Shown here one piece after another: positions 17,611 to 25,818 of a DNA stretch of 64,000 bases (positions within the stretch are counted from its first letter, which is position 1; each line of letters begins with the position of its first letter). The notes under the pieces were generated by a model that saw nothing but the letters and a program-made list of their open reading frames with translations, did not search any database and was not told where the DNA came from. The stretch is from positions 1 through 64,000 of the forward strand of contig NZ_BMUF01000018.1 of assembly GCF_014650055.1 (NCBI RefSeq). The letters run 5' to 3'. The stretch comes from Streptomyces malachitofuscus (GTDB taxonomy: Bacteria; Actinomycetota; Actinomycetes; Streptomycetales; Streptomycetaceae). Both the position numbers and the translations under genes were made by a program.

Positions 17611-19008
17611 TCACGAACCGCAGCAGCCGCCCGCCGGTGCTTCCCCGGCGGACGTGCCCGCCGCCGCGGGTGCGGCGAGCCGCACGAGCTGCGGTTCCGG
17701 GGCGGCGCAGCAACCGCCGCTGTCGGCCTGCTGGGCGTCGGGGGTGTCGAACAGGCCCGCGCCGCCGCAGACTCCGGTCTCCGGGAGGGTGAGTTCCACG
17801 CGGTCGGCGGAGTCGAGGTCACCGGCGATCGCGGCGGCGACGGAGCGGACCTGCTCGTACCCGGTCATCGCCAGGAAGGTGGGGGCGCGGCCGTAGGACT
17901 TCATGCCGACCAGGTAGACGCCCTGTTCCGGGTGGGAGAGCTCGCGGTGACCGTGCGGGGGGACGGTGCCGCAGGAGTGCTGGTTCGGGTCGATCAGCGG
18001 GGCCAGTCGCGCCGGGGCCTGAAGGCGCTCGTCCAGTCCGAGGCGCAGTTCGTCCAGGAAGGACAGGTCGGGGCGGAAGCCGGTCAGCACGATCACCTCG
18101 TCCACCGGGTCCAGGCGGCGGCCGTCCTCACCCACCAGGACGAGACGGCCGTCGGCGTCGCGTTCGAACGCTTCGGTGCGGAAGCCGGTGACCGCGTCGG
18201 CGTGTCCCTCGTCGACGGCGGCCTTCGCCGCGAGGCCGAGGGCGCCGCGGGCGGGCAGCTGGTCGGCGGTGCCGCCGCCGAAGGTGGAGCCGGAGATGCC
18301 GCGGCGCAGGATCCACACCGCGTGCGTGCCCGCCCCGTCCTCGGACTCGGCCAGCTCGGCGAGGTACGCGAGCGCGGTGAAGGCGGAGGCGCCCGAGCCG
18401 ATGACGGCCGTGCGCTTGCCCGCGTACCGGGCACGGATGGCCGGGTTCTTCAGGTCGGGCACGCGGTAGGTGATCCGGTCGGCCGCCGCCTTCTCGCCGA
18501 GCGCGGGCAGACCGCTGCCGCCCGCCGGGCCGGCCGTCGGCCAGGTGCCGGAGGCGTCGATCACCGCGCGGGCGAGGACGCGCTCCTCACGGCCGTCGGC
18601 GTACTCGACGTGCACGACGAAGGGCTGCCCCTCCCGGTCGGCGTCGACGATCCGGTCGCGGCCGGCCCGGGAGACACCGGTGACGGCGGCCCTGGTGCGG
18701 ACCCGGTCGCCGAGGACGTCGGCGAGCGGCTGCAGGTACTGCTCGGCCCAGTCTCCGCCGGACGGGTACGTCGCCGGGTCGGGGCGGGTCCAGCCGGTGG
18801 GGGCCAGGAGCTTCTCGGCGGCCGGGTCGACGACCTCGCCCCAGGTGGAGAACAGGCGCACGTGGCTCCACTCACGCACGGCGGCACCTGCACGGCCTCC
18901 CGCTTCCAGGACGAGGGGCTCGATGTCGCGCTCGACGAGGTGGGCGGCCGCCGCGAGCCCGACGGGGCCGGCTCCGATGACGACGACAGGGAGCTGCTGG
19001 GTGCTCAT
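17611..19008 (-). CDS. FAD-dependent oxidoreductase with Cys-rich tail, arsenic-linked
   Basis: Flavoprotein monooxygenase/reductase-like enzyme of 465 aa. The FAD motif VVIGAGPVGLAAAA is at about residues 8-21 and a second dinucleotide motif, AVIGSGASAFTAL, near 200. The last 60 residues hold several cysteines (VCGGAG, GGCCAAP, GGCCGS), suggesting thiol ligands for arsenite or a thiol relay. It is transcribed divergently from an ArsR-type regulator 134 bp away, the arrangement seen for ArsO-like flavoproteins. The precise reaction is unknown; a role in arsenical redox chemistry is inferred. Confidence 0.8.
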   Translation of the reverse strand: MSTQQLPVVVIGAGPVGLAAAAHLVERDIEPLVLEAGGRAGAAVREWSHVRLFSTWGEVVDPAAEKLLAPTGWTRPDPATYPSGGDWAEQYLQPLADVLGDRVRTRAAVTGVSRAGRDRIVDADREGQPFVVHVEYADGREERVLARAVIDASGTWPTAGPAGGSGLPALGEKAAADRITYRVPDLKNPAIRARYAGKRTAVIGSGASAFTALAYLAELAESEDGAGTHAVWILRRGISGSTFGGGTADQLPARGALGLAAKAAVDEGHADAVTGFRTEAFERDADGRLVLVGEDGRRLDPVDEVIVLTGFRPDLSFLDELRLGLDERLQAPARLAPLIDPNQHSCGTVPPHGHRELSHPEQGVYLVGMKSYGRAPTFLAMTGYEQVRSVAAAIAGDLDSADRVELTLPETGVCGGAGLFDTPDAQQADSGGCCAAPEPQLVRLAAPAAAGTSAGEAPAGGCCGS

Positions 19009-19070
19009 GATGCTCGGTCTCCTTGAGGGGGATGGGGTCGGCGCGCGTGGGTGAGGGCGACGACTCCCTG

Positions 19071-19142
19071 ATTCGATGCCTGTCGATATCCTTTGACGCC
19101 TCGGAGCTTGGCACCAGTATCGACGAGTGTCAAGATAGACGC
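19071..19142. promoter_or_regulatory. putative ArsR operator between the flavoprotein and arsR
   Basis: The divergent region repeats a TGTCGATA-type half site: TGTCGATA at 19081-19088, its near inverse TATCGACG at 19118-19125, and TGTCGAA at the arsR start. ArsR-family repressors bind such AT-containing inverted half sites over both promoters. The exact operator is not certain. Confidence 0.4.
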
Positions 19143-19508
19143 ATGTCGAAATCAGAGGTCGTGGAACTCCCCGTCCTGCAGGACGGGGACGTCGTGCCGT
19201 GCTGCCCACCGATCACCGCCGGAGAGCTGTCCCAGGCGGACGCGGAGAAGATGGCCGCCATGTTCAAGGCACTGTCGGACCCGGTGCGCCTGCGCCTGTT
19301 CTCCAAGATCGCCTCACATCCGGGCGGTGAGGCGTGCGTGTGCGACATCGCCGACGTCGGCGTCTCGCAGCCGACCGTCTCCCACCACCTGAAGAAGCTC
19401 CGCGAGGCCGGCCTGCTGACCTCCGAGCGACGCGGCACCTGGGTCTACTACCAGGTCGCCCCGGCGGTGGTGGCGGCCATGGCCGCCATGCTCGACCTGC
19501 GCGCCTGA
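19143..19508 (+). CDS. arsR: ArsR/SmtB-family metalloregulator
   Basis: Repressor of 121 aa with a winged helix-turn-helix (VSQPTVSHHLKKLREAGL). The metal-site cysteines are in EACVCDIADVG, matching the classic ELCVCDL arsenite-binding motif in the DNA-reading helix region. An additional CC pair (VVPCCPP) lies in the N-terminal arm. It probably represses itself and the divergent flavoprotein gene until As(III) binds. The ATG at 19143 sits just after the putative operator. Confidence 0.92.
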   Translation: MSKSEVVELPVLQDGDVVPCCPPITAGELSQADAEKMAAMFKALSDPVRLRLFSKIASHPGGEACVCDIADVGVSQPTVSHHLKKLREAGLLTSERRGTWVYYQVAPAVVAAMAAMLDLRA

Positions 19509-19775
19509 CCGCTGCCCGAGCCGGGCCGCGGTGCCGGCGGCGCCGATGACCGTCCGGGCCCGCTGGGCGACAAAGTCCGTCTCGACCAGGAGCGGGTAGC
19601 CGTCACGGCGCACGGCGCCGCCTGGGTGCCGTACCGACGGCCAGGTCGTACCGCTCTCATGGTCGGTGAGGTGGTCGACCACGTGCCCGGCGTCCGGGCA
19701 GGTCTCACCAGGCGGGCCGGTCCTGAGGCGGCCGGGCGGGGAGGAGGGATCCGACCACCACGACCGGGTGCCGCG

Positions 19776-20885
19776 TCACGGCGCGGTCGCCACCGTGTCG
19801 GTGGTGAACTTCCTGCGCCAGGCGAGCGCGACGTGAACCAGGCCGATCAGGACCGGGACTTCGATGAGCGGTCCGACGACGCCGGAGAGGGCCTGGCCGG
19901 AGGTGACGCCGAAGGTGGCGATGGCGACCGCGATGGCCAGTTCGAAGTTGTTGCCCGCCGCGGTGAACGCCAGGGTCGTGGTCCGGTCGTAGGCCAGCCC
20001 CAGGCCCTTGCCGAGGAGGAAGGTGCCGAAGAACATGACCGCGAAGTACACCAGCAGCGGCAGCGCGATGCGGGCGACGTCCAGGGGCTGGGAGGTGATG
20101 GTCTTCCCCTGCAGGGCGAAGAGGATGACGATCGTGAAGAGCAGACCGTACAGCGCCCAGGGGCCGATCTTCGGCAGGAAGCGGGACTCGTAGCTCTCGC
20201 GACCCATCTTCTTCTCGCCGATCCGGCGGGTCAGGAATCCGGCCAGCAGGGGGACGCCGAGGAAGATGACCACGTTGAGGGCGATCTCCCCCATCGAGAT
20301 GTCCAGGTGCTCCCCTTCGCCCAGGCCCAGCCACCCGGGCAGCAGGTCGAGGTAGAACCAGCCCAGCAGGCCGAACGCCAGGACCTGGAAGACCGAGTTC
20401 AGCGCGACGAGCACGGCCGCGGCCTCGCGGTCGCCGCAAGCGAGGTCGTTCCAGATGATGACCATGGCGATGCAGCGGGCCAGGCCCACGATGATCAGGC
20501 CGGTGCGGTACTCGGGCAGGTCCGGCAGGAAGATCCAGGCCAGGGCGAACATCACCGCGGGTCCGAGGATCCAGTTGATGACCAGGGAGGAGATCATCAG
20601 CTTGCGGTCGCCGGTGACGGCGTCGAGCTTGTCGTAGCGGACCTTGGCCAGAACCGGGTACATCATGATCAGCAGGCCGAGGGCGATGGGCAGGGAAATG
20701 CCGCCGACCTCCACCTTCGCCAGCGCGTCGTTCAGCCCGGGGATCAGTCGCCCGAGCCCGAGGCCGACGGCCATGGCGATGAGGATCCACACCGCGAGGT
20801 AGCGGTCGAGGGTGGAGAGCTTCTTGACGATCGAGTCGTCCCCGACCCCGGCCGGAGCGGAGGTGGTGGGCTCGGTGGAGGTCAC
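19776..20885 (-). CDS. arsB: ACR3-family arsenite efflux transporter
   Basis: Membrane permease of 369 aa with about ten helices that exports arsenite. Diagnostic ACR3 features are the cysteine in GLARCIAMVIIWNDLACGD (helix 4 region) and TAAGNNFELAIAVAIA near the C-terminus. The GTG start at 20885 overlaps the stop of the upstream arsR (GTGA), so repressor and pump are coupled. With the divergent arsC it forms a complete arsenate resistance set: reduction, then export. Confidence 0.95.
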   Translation of the reverse strand: MTSTEPTTSAPAGVGDDSIVKKLSTLDRYLAVWILIAMAVGLGLGRLIPGLNDALAKVEVGGISLPIALGLLIMMYPVLAKVRYDKLDAVTGDRKLMISSLVINWILGPAVMFALAWIFLPDLPEYRTGLIIVGLARCIAMVIIWNDLACGDREAAAVLVALNSVFQVLAFGLLGWFYLDLLPGWLGLGEGEHLDISMGEIALNVVIFLGVPLLAGFLTRRIGEKKMGRESYESRFLPKIGPWALYGLLFTIVILFALQGKTITSQPLDVARIALPLLVYFAVMFFGTFLLGKGLGLAYDRTTTLAFTAAGNNFELAIAVAIATFGVTSGQALSGVVGPLIEVPVLIGLVHVALAWRRKFTTDTVATAP

Positions 20886-21190
20886 GGGCAGGCCCTCTTG
20901 TTGTCGGCGGCGGTGCGGGCGGCGGCGGCGAGTTCGGCGAACTGCTCGGACAGGCCGGCCAGGACCTCGGGCTTGAGCTTGTAGTAGGTGTAGCGGCCGC
21001 AAGGCTCGGTCCCGACGATCCCGGCCTCGCGCAGCACCTTCATGTGGTTGGAGAGGTTGGTCTGCTTGGCTCCGGTCTCCTCGACCAAGTGCGTCGTACA
21101 GAGCGTCTCGCGCGCCAGCAGGGTCACGATCCGCAGGCGAAGCGGATCACCAAGCGCTCGGATCACGTCAGGATCGACTGAAGTCAGCAT
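20882..21190 (-). CDS. arsR: ArsR-family repressor of the arsB/arsC divergon
   Basis: Small winged-helix repressor of 102 aa. The recognition helix region is AKQTNLSNHMKVLREAGIV. Cysteines occur at ETLCTTHL, EPCGRY and the terminal RACP, so its arsenic site differs from the CVC type of the other ArsR in this window. It is coupled to arsB by a 4-bp overlap and is divergent from arsC. Palindromic operators lie at its own start codon and in the shared promoter region. Confidence 0.92.
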   Translation of the reverse strand: MLTSVDPDVIRALGDPLRLRIVTLLARETLCTTHLVEETGAKQTNLSNHMKVLREAGIVGTEPCGRYTYYKLKPEVLAGLSEQFAELAAAARTAADNKRACP

Positions 21191-21228
21191 GCGCTGATAC
21201 TCTCACATCACCGCTAGCTGATATCAGC
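21184..21228. promoter_or_regulatory. twin ArsR operators between arsR and arsC
   Basis: A perfect 12-bp palindrome GCTGATATCAGC lies at 21217-21228. A related inverted pair TCAGC-N4-GCTGA lies at 21184-21197, across the arsR start codon. The shared GCTGATA half sites on both sides of the divergent promoters strongly suggest autoregulation and joint control of arsC. Confidence 0.7.
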
Positions 21229-21281
21229 GACGACTGAAGTCATGGCGGCCGGGTTCCGTGCGACGAGAGAGAACGATCACC

Positions 21282-21704
21282 ATGACCGACAAGCCGTCCG
21301 TCCTGTTCGTCTGCGTCCACAACGCCGGCCGCTCCCAGATGGCCGCCGCGTGGCTCACCCACCTGGCCGGCGACCGCGTCGAGGTCCGCTCCGCCGGCTC
21401 CGCCCCTGGCGAGCAGGTCAACCCGGCCGCCGTCCGGGCCATGGCCGAAGTCGGCATCGACATCTCCGAGGAGACGCCGAAGATGCTCACCGTCGACGCG
21501 GTCCGCGAGTCGGACGTCTGCATCACCATGGGCTGCGGTGACGCCTGCCCCGTCTTCCCCGGCAAGCGCTACCTGGACTGGAAGCTGGAGGACCCGGCCG
21601 GCCGGGGCGTCGAGGCCGTCCGCCCCATCCGCGACGAGATCAAGGCCCTGGTCGAGGGTCTGATCGCCGAGATCGCCCCGAAGGAGCCAGGGGCGACATC
21701 GTGA
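21282..21704 (+). CDS. arsC: arsenate reductase, low-molecular-weight phosphatase type
   Basis: Enzyme of 140 aa. The CX5R phosphatase loop is VCVHNAGRSQ near the N-terminus, and the second redox site is in MGCGDACPVFPGKRYLDW. Arsenate is reduced to arsenite for export by the ACR3 pump. The GCGDACP pattern is the one used by thioredoxin- or mycothiol-linked actinobacterial reductases. The ATG at 21282 follows a purine-rich GAGAGAACGATC leader. It is divergent from arsR-arsB. Confidence 0.94.
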   Translation: MTDKPSVLFVCVHNAGRSQMAAAWLTHLAGDRVEVRSAGSAPGEQVNPAAVRAMAEVGIDISEETPKMLTVDAVRESDVCITMGCGDACPVFPGKRYLDWKLEDPAGRGVEAVRPIRDEIKALVEGLIAEIAPKEPGATS

Positions 21705-21855
21705 ACGCGGCAGGGGTGACCGTGAACGCTTCCCGGCCACCCCTGGAAGCCGCGGCCGGCACGGTTCACCCCGGCGGGTCCACCATGGCCGTGTGCCGGG
21801 CGCCAGGTTCCCGGCCAGGAGGTGCCTCGTCATACGGCACCCCTACGATGGGCGG

Positions 21856-22257
21856 GTGACCACGAGCAGCCGATCATGCAGGCGCCCTGCGGGGCGGGTG
21901 CTCGGGCTGCTGGTGATGGCGGTGCTGGCCGGGGTGCTGGGGATGCACGGTCTCGCGCCCGGCGGGGTGCCGGCGGAGCGGGGCGGTGCCGGTCACGCCA
22001 TGGCGACGGCCGCTGCGGACGGCATCGCGCACGCGAGCGGGGGGTGCGCGCACCGGGACGGCGGGTCGGGTCATGTCGTTCACGCCGACGGGACGTGTGC
22101 CGCCGCCGGCGTCGGTTCGGCGTACACACCCCCCGCACTGACCGGTGCCCCGTCGACCGCTCCCCCGGCCTCGACCGCCGCCGCGGCGTTCTTCGCGGCA
22201 CCTCACGACGGCCGGGCCCCGCCCGACCTGTCCGAACTGCAGCTCCTGCGGATATAG
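21856..22257 (+). CDS. small exported His/Cys-containing protein, probably DUF6153
   Basis: Protein of 133 aa. A basic N-terminus and a hydrophobic helix (VLGLLVMAVLAGVLGMHGL) are followed by a short stretch with HASGGCAHRDGG and HVVHADGTC, potential metal ligands, and the C-terminal PPDLSELQLLRI typical of this Streptomyces family. The GTG at 21856 has a TACGAT -10-like element ending 6 nt upstream, so translation may be leaderless. It precedes a DUF305 gene, the usual partner, and a copper-homeostasis link is inferred. Confidence 0.7.
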   Translation: MTTSSRSCRRPAGRVLGLLVMAVLAGVLGMHGLAPGGVPAERGGAGHAMATAAADGIAHASGGCAHRDGGSGHVVHADGTCAAAGVGSAYTPPALTGAPSTAPPASTAAAAFFAAPHDGRAPPDLSELQLLRI

Positions 22258-22269
22258 AGCAGCCCCGCG

Positions 22270-22359
22270 CGGCACCCCGGACCGGTGTTTCCGGTGGTGG
22301 GTGCCGTGCGTTCGCGTGCTCGGACATCCGATCCCACCGCGCGCCGGGTCCCGGCGCGC
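22270..22359 (+). terminator. two hairpins between the DUF6153 and DUF305 genes
   Basis: The first hairpin pairs CGGCACCC (22270-22277) with GGGTGCCG (22299-22306). The second is a 21-bp near-palindrome, GCGCGCCGGG-T-CCCGGCGCGC, at 22339-22359 immediately before the AAGGAG site of the DUF305 gene. They may attenuate readthrough or form a regulatory leader. Confidence 0.45.
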
Positions 22360-22378
22360 GTCAAGGAGTTGCACCACC

Positions 22379-23020
22379 ATGATCCACAAGCGTTCACTCG
22401 TCCGCCGCAGCACCGTCCTCGCCGCCTCGGGTGCGGCCGCGCTCGTCCTGGCCGCGTGCGGCGGGGACGACGGGAGCCCGGCCGGACACGGTGGCCACAG
22501 CGCCACCGCCTCCGCCACCGCTTCGGCGTCGCCGGGGCAGCACAACGCCGCCGACACGGCCTTCGCGAAGGGCATGATCCCCCACCACCGTCAGGCCGTC
22601 GAGATGGCCGGCCTCGCCCCCGGACGGGCGCGGTCGGCCGCGGTGAAGAAGCTCGCCGCGGACATCAAGAAGGCACAGGGCCCGGAGATCAGGACGCTCT
22701 CCGGGTGGCTCACGTCATGGGGTGAGCAGGTGCCCGCCGAGGGGGCCGCCGACCACTCCATGCACGGCTCGGACGGCATGGAGGGCATGAGCGGCATGAT
22801 GACGGACGAGGAGATGACCGAGCTCGAGAACGCCTCCGGCACGGCGTTCGACACCGCCTTCATGGAGCTGATGATCAAGCACCACGAGGGCGCGGTCGAC
22901 ATGGCGAGGACCGAGCAGGCCGACGGCGCCTACGGACCGGCCAGGAAGATGGCCGGTGACATCGTCATCTCGCAGAGCGCGGAGATCGCGCAGATGCGCG
23001 CACTGCTCGGCAAGGACTGA
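22379..23020 (+). CDS. DUF305 domain lipoprotein
   Basis: Exported lipoprotein of 213 aa with lipobox LAAC near residue 25 and a Ser/Thr/Ala linker. The ferritin-like DUF305 domain has the duplicated His-His motif (GMIPHHRQAVEMA and LMIKHHEGAVDMA) and a Met/His-rich loop (MHGSDGMEGMSGMM). DUF305 proteins are commonly linked to copper or other metal binding outside the membrane. AAGGAG precedes the ATG. The context of DUF6153, DUF4396 and a CsoR-like site supports a copper-responsive role. Confidence 0.88.
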   Translation: MIHKRSLVRRSTVLAASGAAALVLAACGGDDGSPAGHGGHSATASATASASPGQHNAADTAFAKGMIPHHRQAVEMAGLAPGRARSAAVKKLAADIKKAQGPEIRTLSGWLTSWGEQVPAEGAADHSMHGSDGMEGMSGMMTDEEMTELENASGTAFDTAFMELMIKHHEGAVDMARTEQADGAYGPARKMAGDIVISQSAEIAQMRALLGKD

Positions 23021-23039
23021 CCGCCCACTCCTGCGGCAA

Positions 23040-23068
23040 GGGGTGGGCACCCGCGCGATGCCCACCCC
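23040..23068 (+). terminator. terminator hairpin after the DUF305 gene
   Basis: Perfect 10-bp stem GGGGTGGGCA (23040-23049) and TGCCCACCCC (23059-23068) with a 9-nt loop, 20 bp past the stop codon. No T-tract follows. Confidence 0.75.
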
Positions 23069-23095
23069 GTGGCAGGTTCCTCCACACCTTCCGGA

Positions 23096-23112
23096 ATACC
23101 CCTGGGGGGTAT
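23096..23112 (+). promoter_or_regulatory. CsoR-like copper operator upstream of the DUF4396 gene
   Basis: The 17-bp element ATACCCCTGGGGGGTAT has perfect 7-bp arms (ATACCCC / GGGGTAT) around a 3-bp centre. It matches the G-tract plus TA-flank architecture of CsoR repressor sites. The right arm runs into TATATGG, a possible -10 box, so binding would block this promoter. Confidence 0.6.
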
Positions 23113-23171
23113 ATGGTTCCGGGGTGTGGGGCCGCACGGTCCCTGCGGCACGTCGATCGGGGATGAGGTTG

Positions 23172-23663
23172 ATGGACCACAGCACGCATCACACCGGCAG
23201 CGCGCACGACCACGGCGGTCACGTGCACGGCGCCACGTGGACCATGGCGATGAAGGCGACGCTGCACTGCCTCACCGGGTGTGCCATCGGCGAGATCCTC
23301 GGCATGGTCATCGGCACCTCACTGATGTGGGGCAATGTGCCGACGATGGTGCTGGCCATCTCCCTGGCCTTCGTCTTCGGTTACTCCTTCACCCTGTTCG
23401 CGGTCCTGCGCGCCGGGGTGTCCCTGAGGACCGCGGTCAAGGTCGCGCTGGCCGCCGACACCGTCTCCATCGCCGTGATGGAACTGGTCGACAACGCGAT
23501 CATCGCGCTGACCCCGGGCGCCATGGACGCCCACCTGTCCGACGGACTGTTCTGGTACGCGCTCCTCGGCGGCTTCGCGGTGGCGTTCGTGATCACCACG
23601 CCGGTCAACAAGTGGATGATCGGCCGCGGCAAGGGCCACGCCGTGGTCCACGCCTACCACTGA
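23172..23663 (+). CDS. DUF4396 membrane protein with His-rich N-terminus
   Basis: Protein of 163 aa. The N-terminus is strikingly His-rich (DHSTHHTGSAHDHGGHVHG), then come about four membrane helices, the first carrying the HCLTGCAIGE cysteine pair that may also bind metal. I chose the ATG at 23172 because GGGGATGAGG lies at suitable distance; the in-frame ATG at 23163 adds three residues but has no spacing to a ribosome site. A CsoR-like operator upstream suggests copper induction, so a role in copper transport or tolerance is inferred. Confidence 0.82.
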   Translation: MDHSTHHTGSAHDHGGHVHGATWTMAMKATLHCLTGCAIGEILGMVIGTSLMWGNVPTMVLAISLAFVFGYSFTLFAVLRAGVSLRTAVKVALAADTVSIAVMELVDNAIIALTPGAMDAHLSDGLFWYALLGGFAVAFVITTPVNKWMIGRGKGHAVVHAYH

Positions 23664-23887
23664 CCCGGCCGGCGCTCCGCCTCGTCCAGCAGTCGCGTCA
23701 GGGACGCCCGGGCGCGGGCCACGCGGGAGCGGACCGTTCCGACCGGGCAGTCGCTGAGCGCCGCCGCCTCCGCGTAGGGCAGGCCGAGCAGCTGGGTGAG
23801 GACGAACGCCTCGCGGCGCTCGTCCGGCAGCGTGGCCAGCAGGTCCAGCAGGGCGACGCCGTCGTCGGAGCACCACCCTGCAGCCAT
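23654..23887 (-). pseudogene. truncated sigma factor, region 4 only
   Basis: The 77-residue frame contains a recognisable sigma-70 region 4: LPDERREAFVLTQLLGLPYAEAAALSDCPVGTVRSRVARARASL. No region 2 was found in any frame of the minus strand over the next 350 bp, so the promoter-melting half is missing. It looks like the remnant of an ECF sigma gene whose 5' part was lost. The 3' end overlaps the convergent DUF4396 gene by 10 bp. Confidence 0.75.
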
Positions 23888-24237
23888 GGCGCCTCATCCT
23901 CGCACCCGGTCCCGGTCCGCCACAGGAGGACCGGGATTCCGCGGGCACCGCGCAGGTAGAGTTGACCGGGTCCGCCGTGTCGGGGCCGACGAAGCCCCCG
24001 GCGTAGACCGTTGTCCGCGGGAGAGAGTGTGCGCATGTCTGTCAGGCCGGGCGCCGCTGTCTGTCCGCCGTGACCCTTCGCCCCGGGACGGCGTCCGACG
24101 GCCCCCGGCGCTGTCTCCCCGCCGCTCACTGACCACGGGCCGCCCGTCCCGTCCGTGGCCCCCGCAACCCTCCCCATGTCCTCCTGCGCGCCCGCGCCGA
24201 TGCCGGGTGTGCCCGAGCACGACAGGTTCCTCTCGTC
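23888..24237. other. 350-bp non-coding stretch upstream of sulP
   Basis: No convincing gene on either strand. It contains a direct repeat of TGTCTGTC at 24036-24043 and 24058-24065, 22 bp apart (two helical turns), a possible regulator site for the SulP gene. It is probably where the 5' part of the truncated sigma gene was lost. Confidence 0.4.
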
Positions 24238-25746
24238 TTGTCCACCTCCGCACTGTCCCCGTCCGCCTGGCTGCGCGGCTCCCGGCGCCCGTCCTGGCTC
24301 TCCGATCCGAAGGTGCTCCGCACCGAGGTGCTGGGCGGCCTCGTGGTCGCGCTGGCGCTGATCCCCGAGGCGATCTCGTTCTCGGTCATCGCCGGGGTCG
24401 ACCCCGCGGTCGGTCTGTTCGCCTCGTTCACCATGGCGGTCACCATCGCGGTCGTCGGGGGCCGGCCCGCCATGATCTCCGCGGCCACCGGCGCCGTCGC
24501 CCTGGTCATCGCCCCGCTCAACCGTGAGCACGGCTTCGGTCACCTGGTCGCCGCCGTGATTCTCGCCGGTGTCTTCCAGATCGTCCTCGGCGCGCTCGGC
24601 GTGGCGAAGCTGATGCGGTTCGTGCCGCGCAGCGTGATGGTCGGTTTCGTGAACTCCCTGGCGATCCTCGTCTTCATGGCCCAGGTGCCGGAGCTGACGG
24701 ACGTGCCCTGGCCGGTCTATCCGCTGCTGGCCGCCGGGCTGGCGCTGATGGTCCTCTTCCCGAAGGTCACCACCGTGGTCCCGGCGCCGCTGGTGTCCAT
24801 CGTGGTGCTCACCGTCCTCACCGTCGGGGCCGGGATCGCCGTGCCGACCGTGGGCGACAAGGGCGATCTGCCGTCCTCGCTGCCGGTGCCGGGGCTGCCG
24901 GACGTGCCGTTCACCCTCGACACGCTCACCACCGTCGCGCCCTACGCGCTCGCCATGGCCCTGGTCGGGCTGATGGAGTCGCTGATGACGGCCAAGCTGG
25001 TCGACGACATCATCGACACGCACTCCTCAAAGACCCGCGAGTCCGTCGGCCAGGGCGTCGCCAACATCGTCACCGGGTTCTTCGGCGGCATGGGCGGCTG
25101 CGCGATGATCGGCCAGACGATGATCAACGTGCGGGTGTCGGGTGCCCGGACCCGGCTGTCGACGTTCCTGGCGGGCGCGTTCCTGATGGTGCTGTGCATC
25201 GTCTTCGGGCCGGTCGTCTCCGACATCCCGATGGCGGCGCTGGTCGCGGTCATGGTCATGGTGTCGTTCGCCACGTTCGACTGGCACTCCGTCGCCCCTA
25301 AGACGCTCAGGCGGATGCCGGCCGGGGAGATCACCGTCATGGCGGTCACCGTCGTATGTGTGGTCGCCACCCACAACCTCGCGATCGGTGTCGTGGTCGG
25401 CTCGGTCACCGCGATGGTCGTCTTCGCCCGGCGCGTCGCCCATCTGGCCGAGGTCACCGCCGTCACCGACCCCGAGGGCGGCACCGTCGTCTACCGGGTC
25501 ACGGGTGAGATGTTCTTCGCGTCGTCCAACGACCTGGTGGGCCGGTTCGCGTACGGCACCGACCCCGACAAGGTCGTCATCGACCTGTCCGCCGCCCACA
25601 TCTGGGACGCCTCGTCCGTGGCCGCGCTGGACGCCGTCGAGACCAAGTACGCCCAGCGCGGCAAGAGCGTCGAGATCATCGGGCTGAACGAGCACAGCGC
25701 CCGGATCCACCGGACGCTCAGCGGTGAACTCACCGGCAGCCACTGA
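24238..25746 (+). CDS. SulP-family inorganic anion transporter
   Basis: Membrane transporter of 502 aa. About ten to twelve helices fill residues 25-400 (early signature GGLVVALALIPEAISFSVIAG), and a C-terminal STAS domain occupies about 405-500 (VIDLSAAHIWDASSVAALDAV). SulP proteins carry sulfate, bicarbonate or related anions; the substrate is not determinable here. Translation appears to start at a TTG at 24238 (LSTSALSP), with no strong ribosome site visible. The full domain set suggests function. Confidence 0.88.
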   Translation: MSTSALSPSAWLRGSRRPSWLSDPKVLRTEVLGGLVVALALIPEAISFSVIAGVDPAVGLFASFTMAVTIAVVGGRPAMISAATGAVALVIAPLNREHGFGHLVAAVILAGVFQIVLGALGVAKLMRFVPRSVMVGFVNSLAILVFMAQVPELTDVPWPVYPLLAAGLALMVLFPKVTTVVPAPLVSIVVLTVLTVGAGIAVPTVGDKGDLPSSLPVPGLPDVPFTLDTLTTVAPYALAMALVGLMESLMTAKLVDDIIDTHSSKTRESVGQGVANIVTGFFGGMGGCAMIGQTMINVRVSGARTRLSTFLAGAFLMVLCIVFGPVVSDIPMAALVAVMVMVSFATFDWHSVAPKTLRRMPAGEITVMAVTVVCVVATHNLAIGVVVGSVTAMVVFARRVAHLAEVTAVTDPEGGTVVYRVTGEMFFASSNDLVGRFAYGTDPDKVVIDLSAAHIWDASSVAALDAVETKYAQRGKSVEIIGLNEHSARIHRTLSGELTGSH

Positions 25747-25818
25747 CGGGCGGGCAGGGGCGGAACCGGTCAGTTTCCGAGAAGCGGACGCGACCGGGTC
25801 GCCCCTACCGTCGGAGGC

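Noticed and set aside
19509-19775. Possible gene fragment between arsR and arsB (minus-strand reading with a plausible peptide near 19560-19682)
   Set aside because: No start, domain or continuing frame; the reading runs into the arsR gene in antisense. It may be a decayed remnant, but this cannot be supported.
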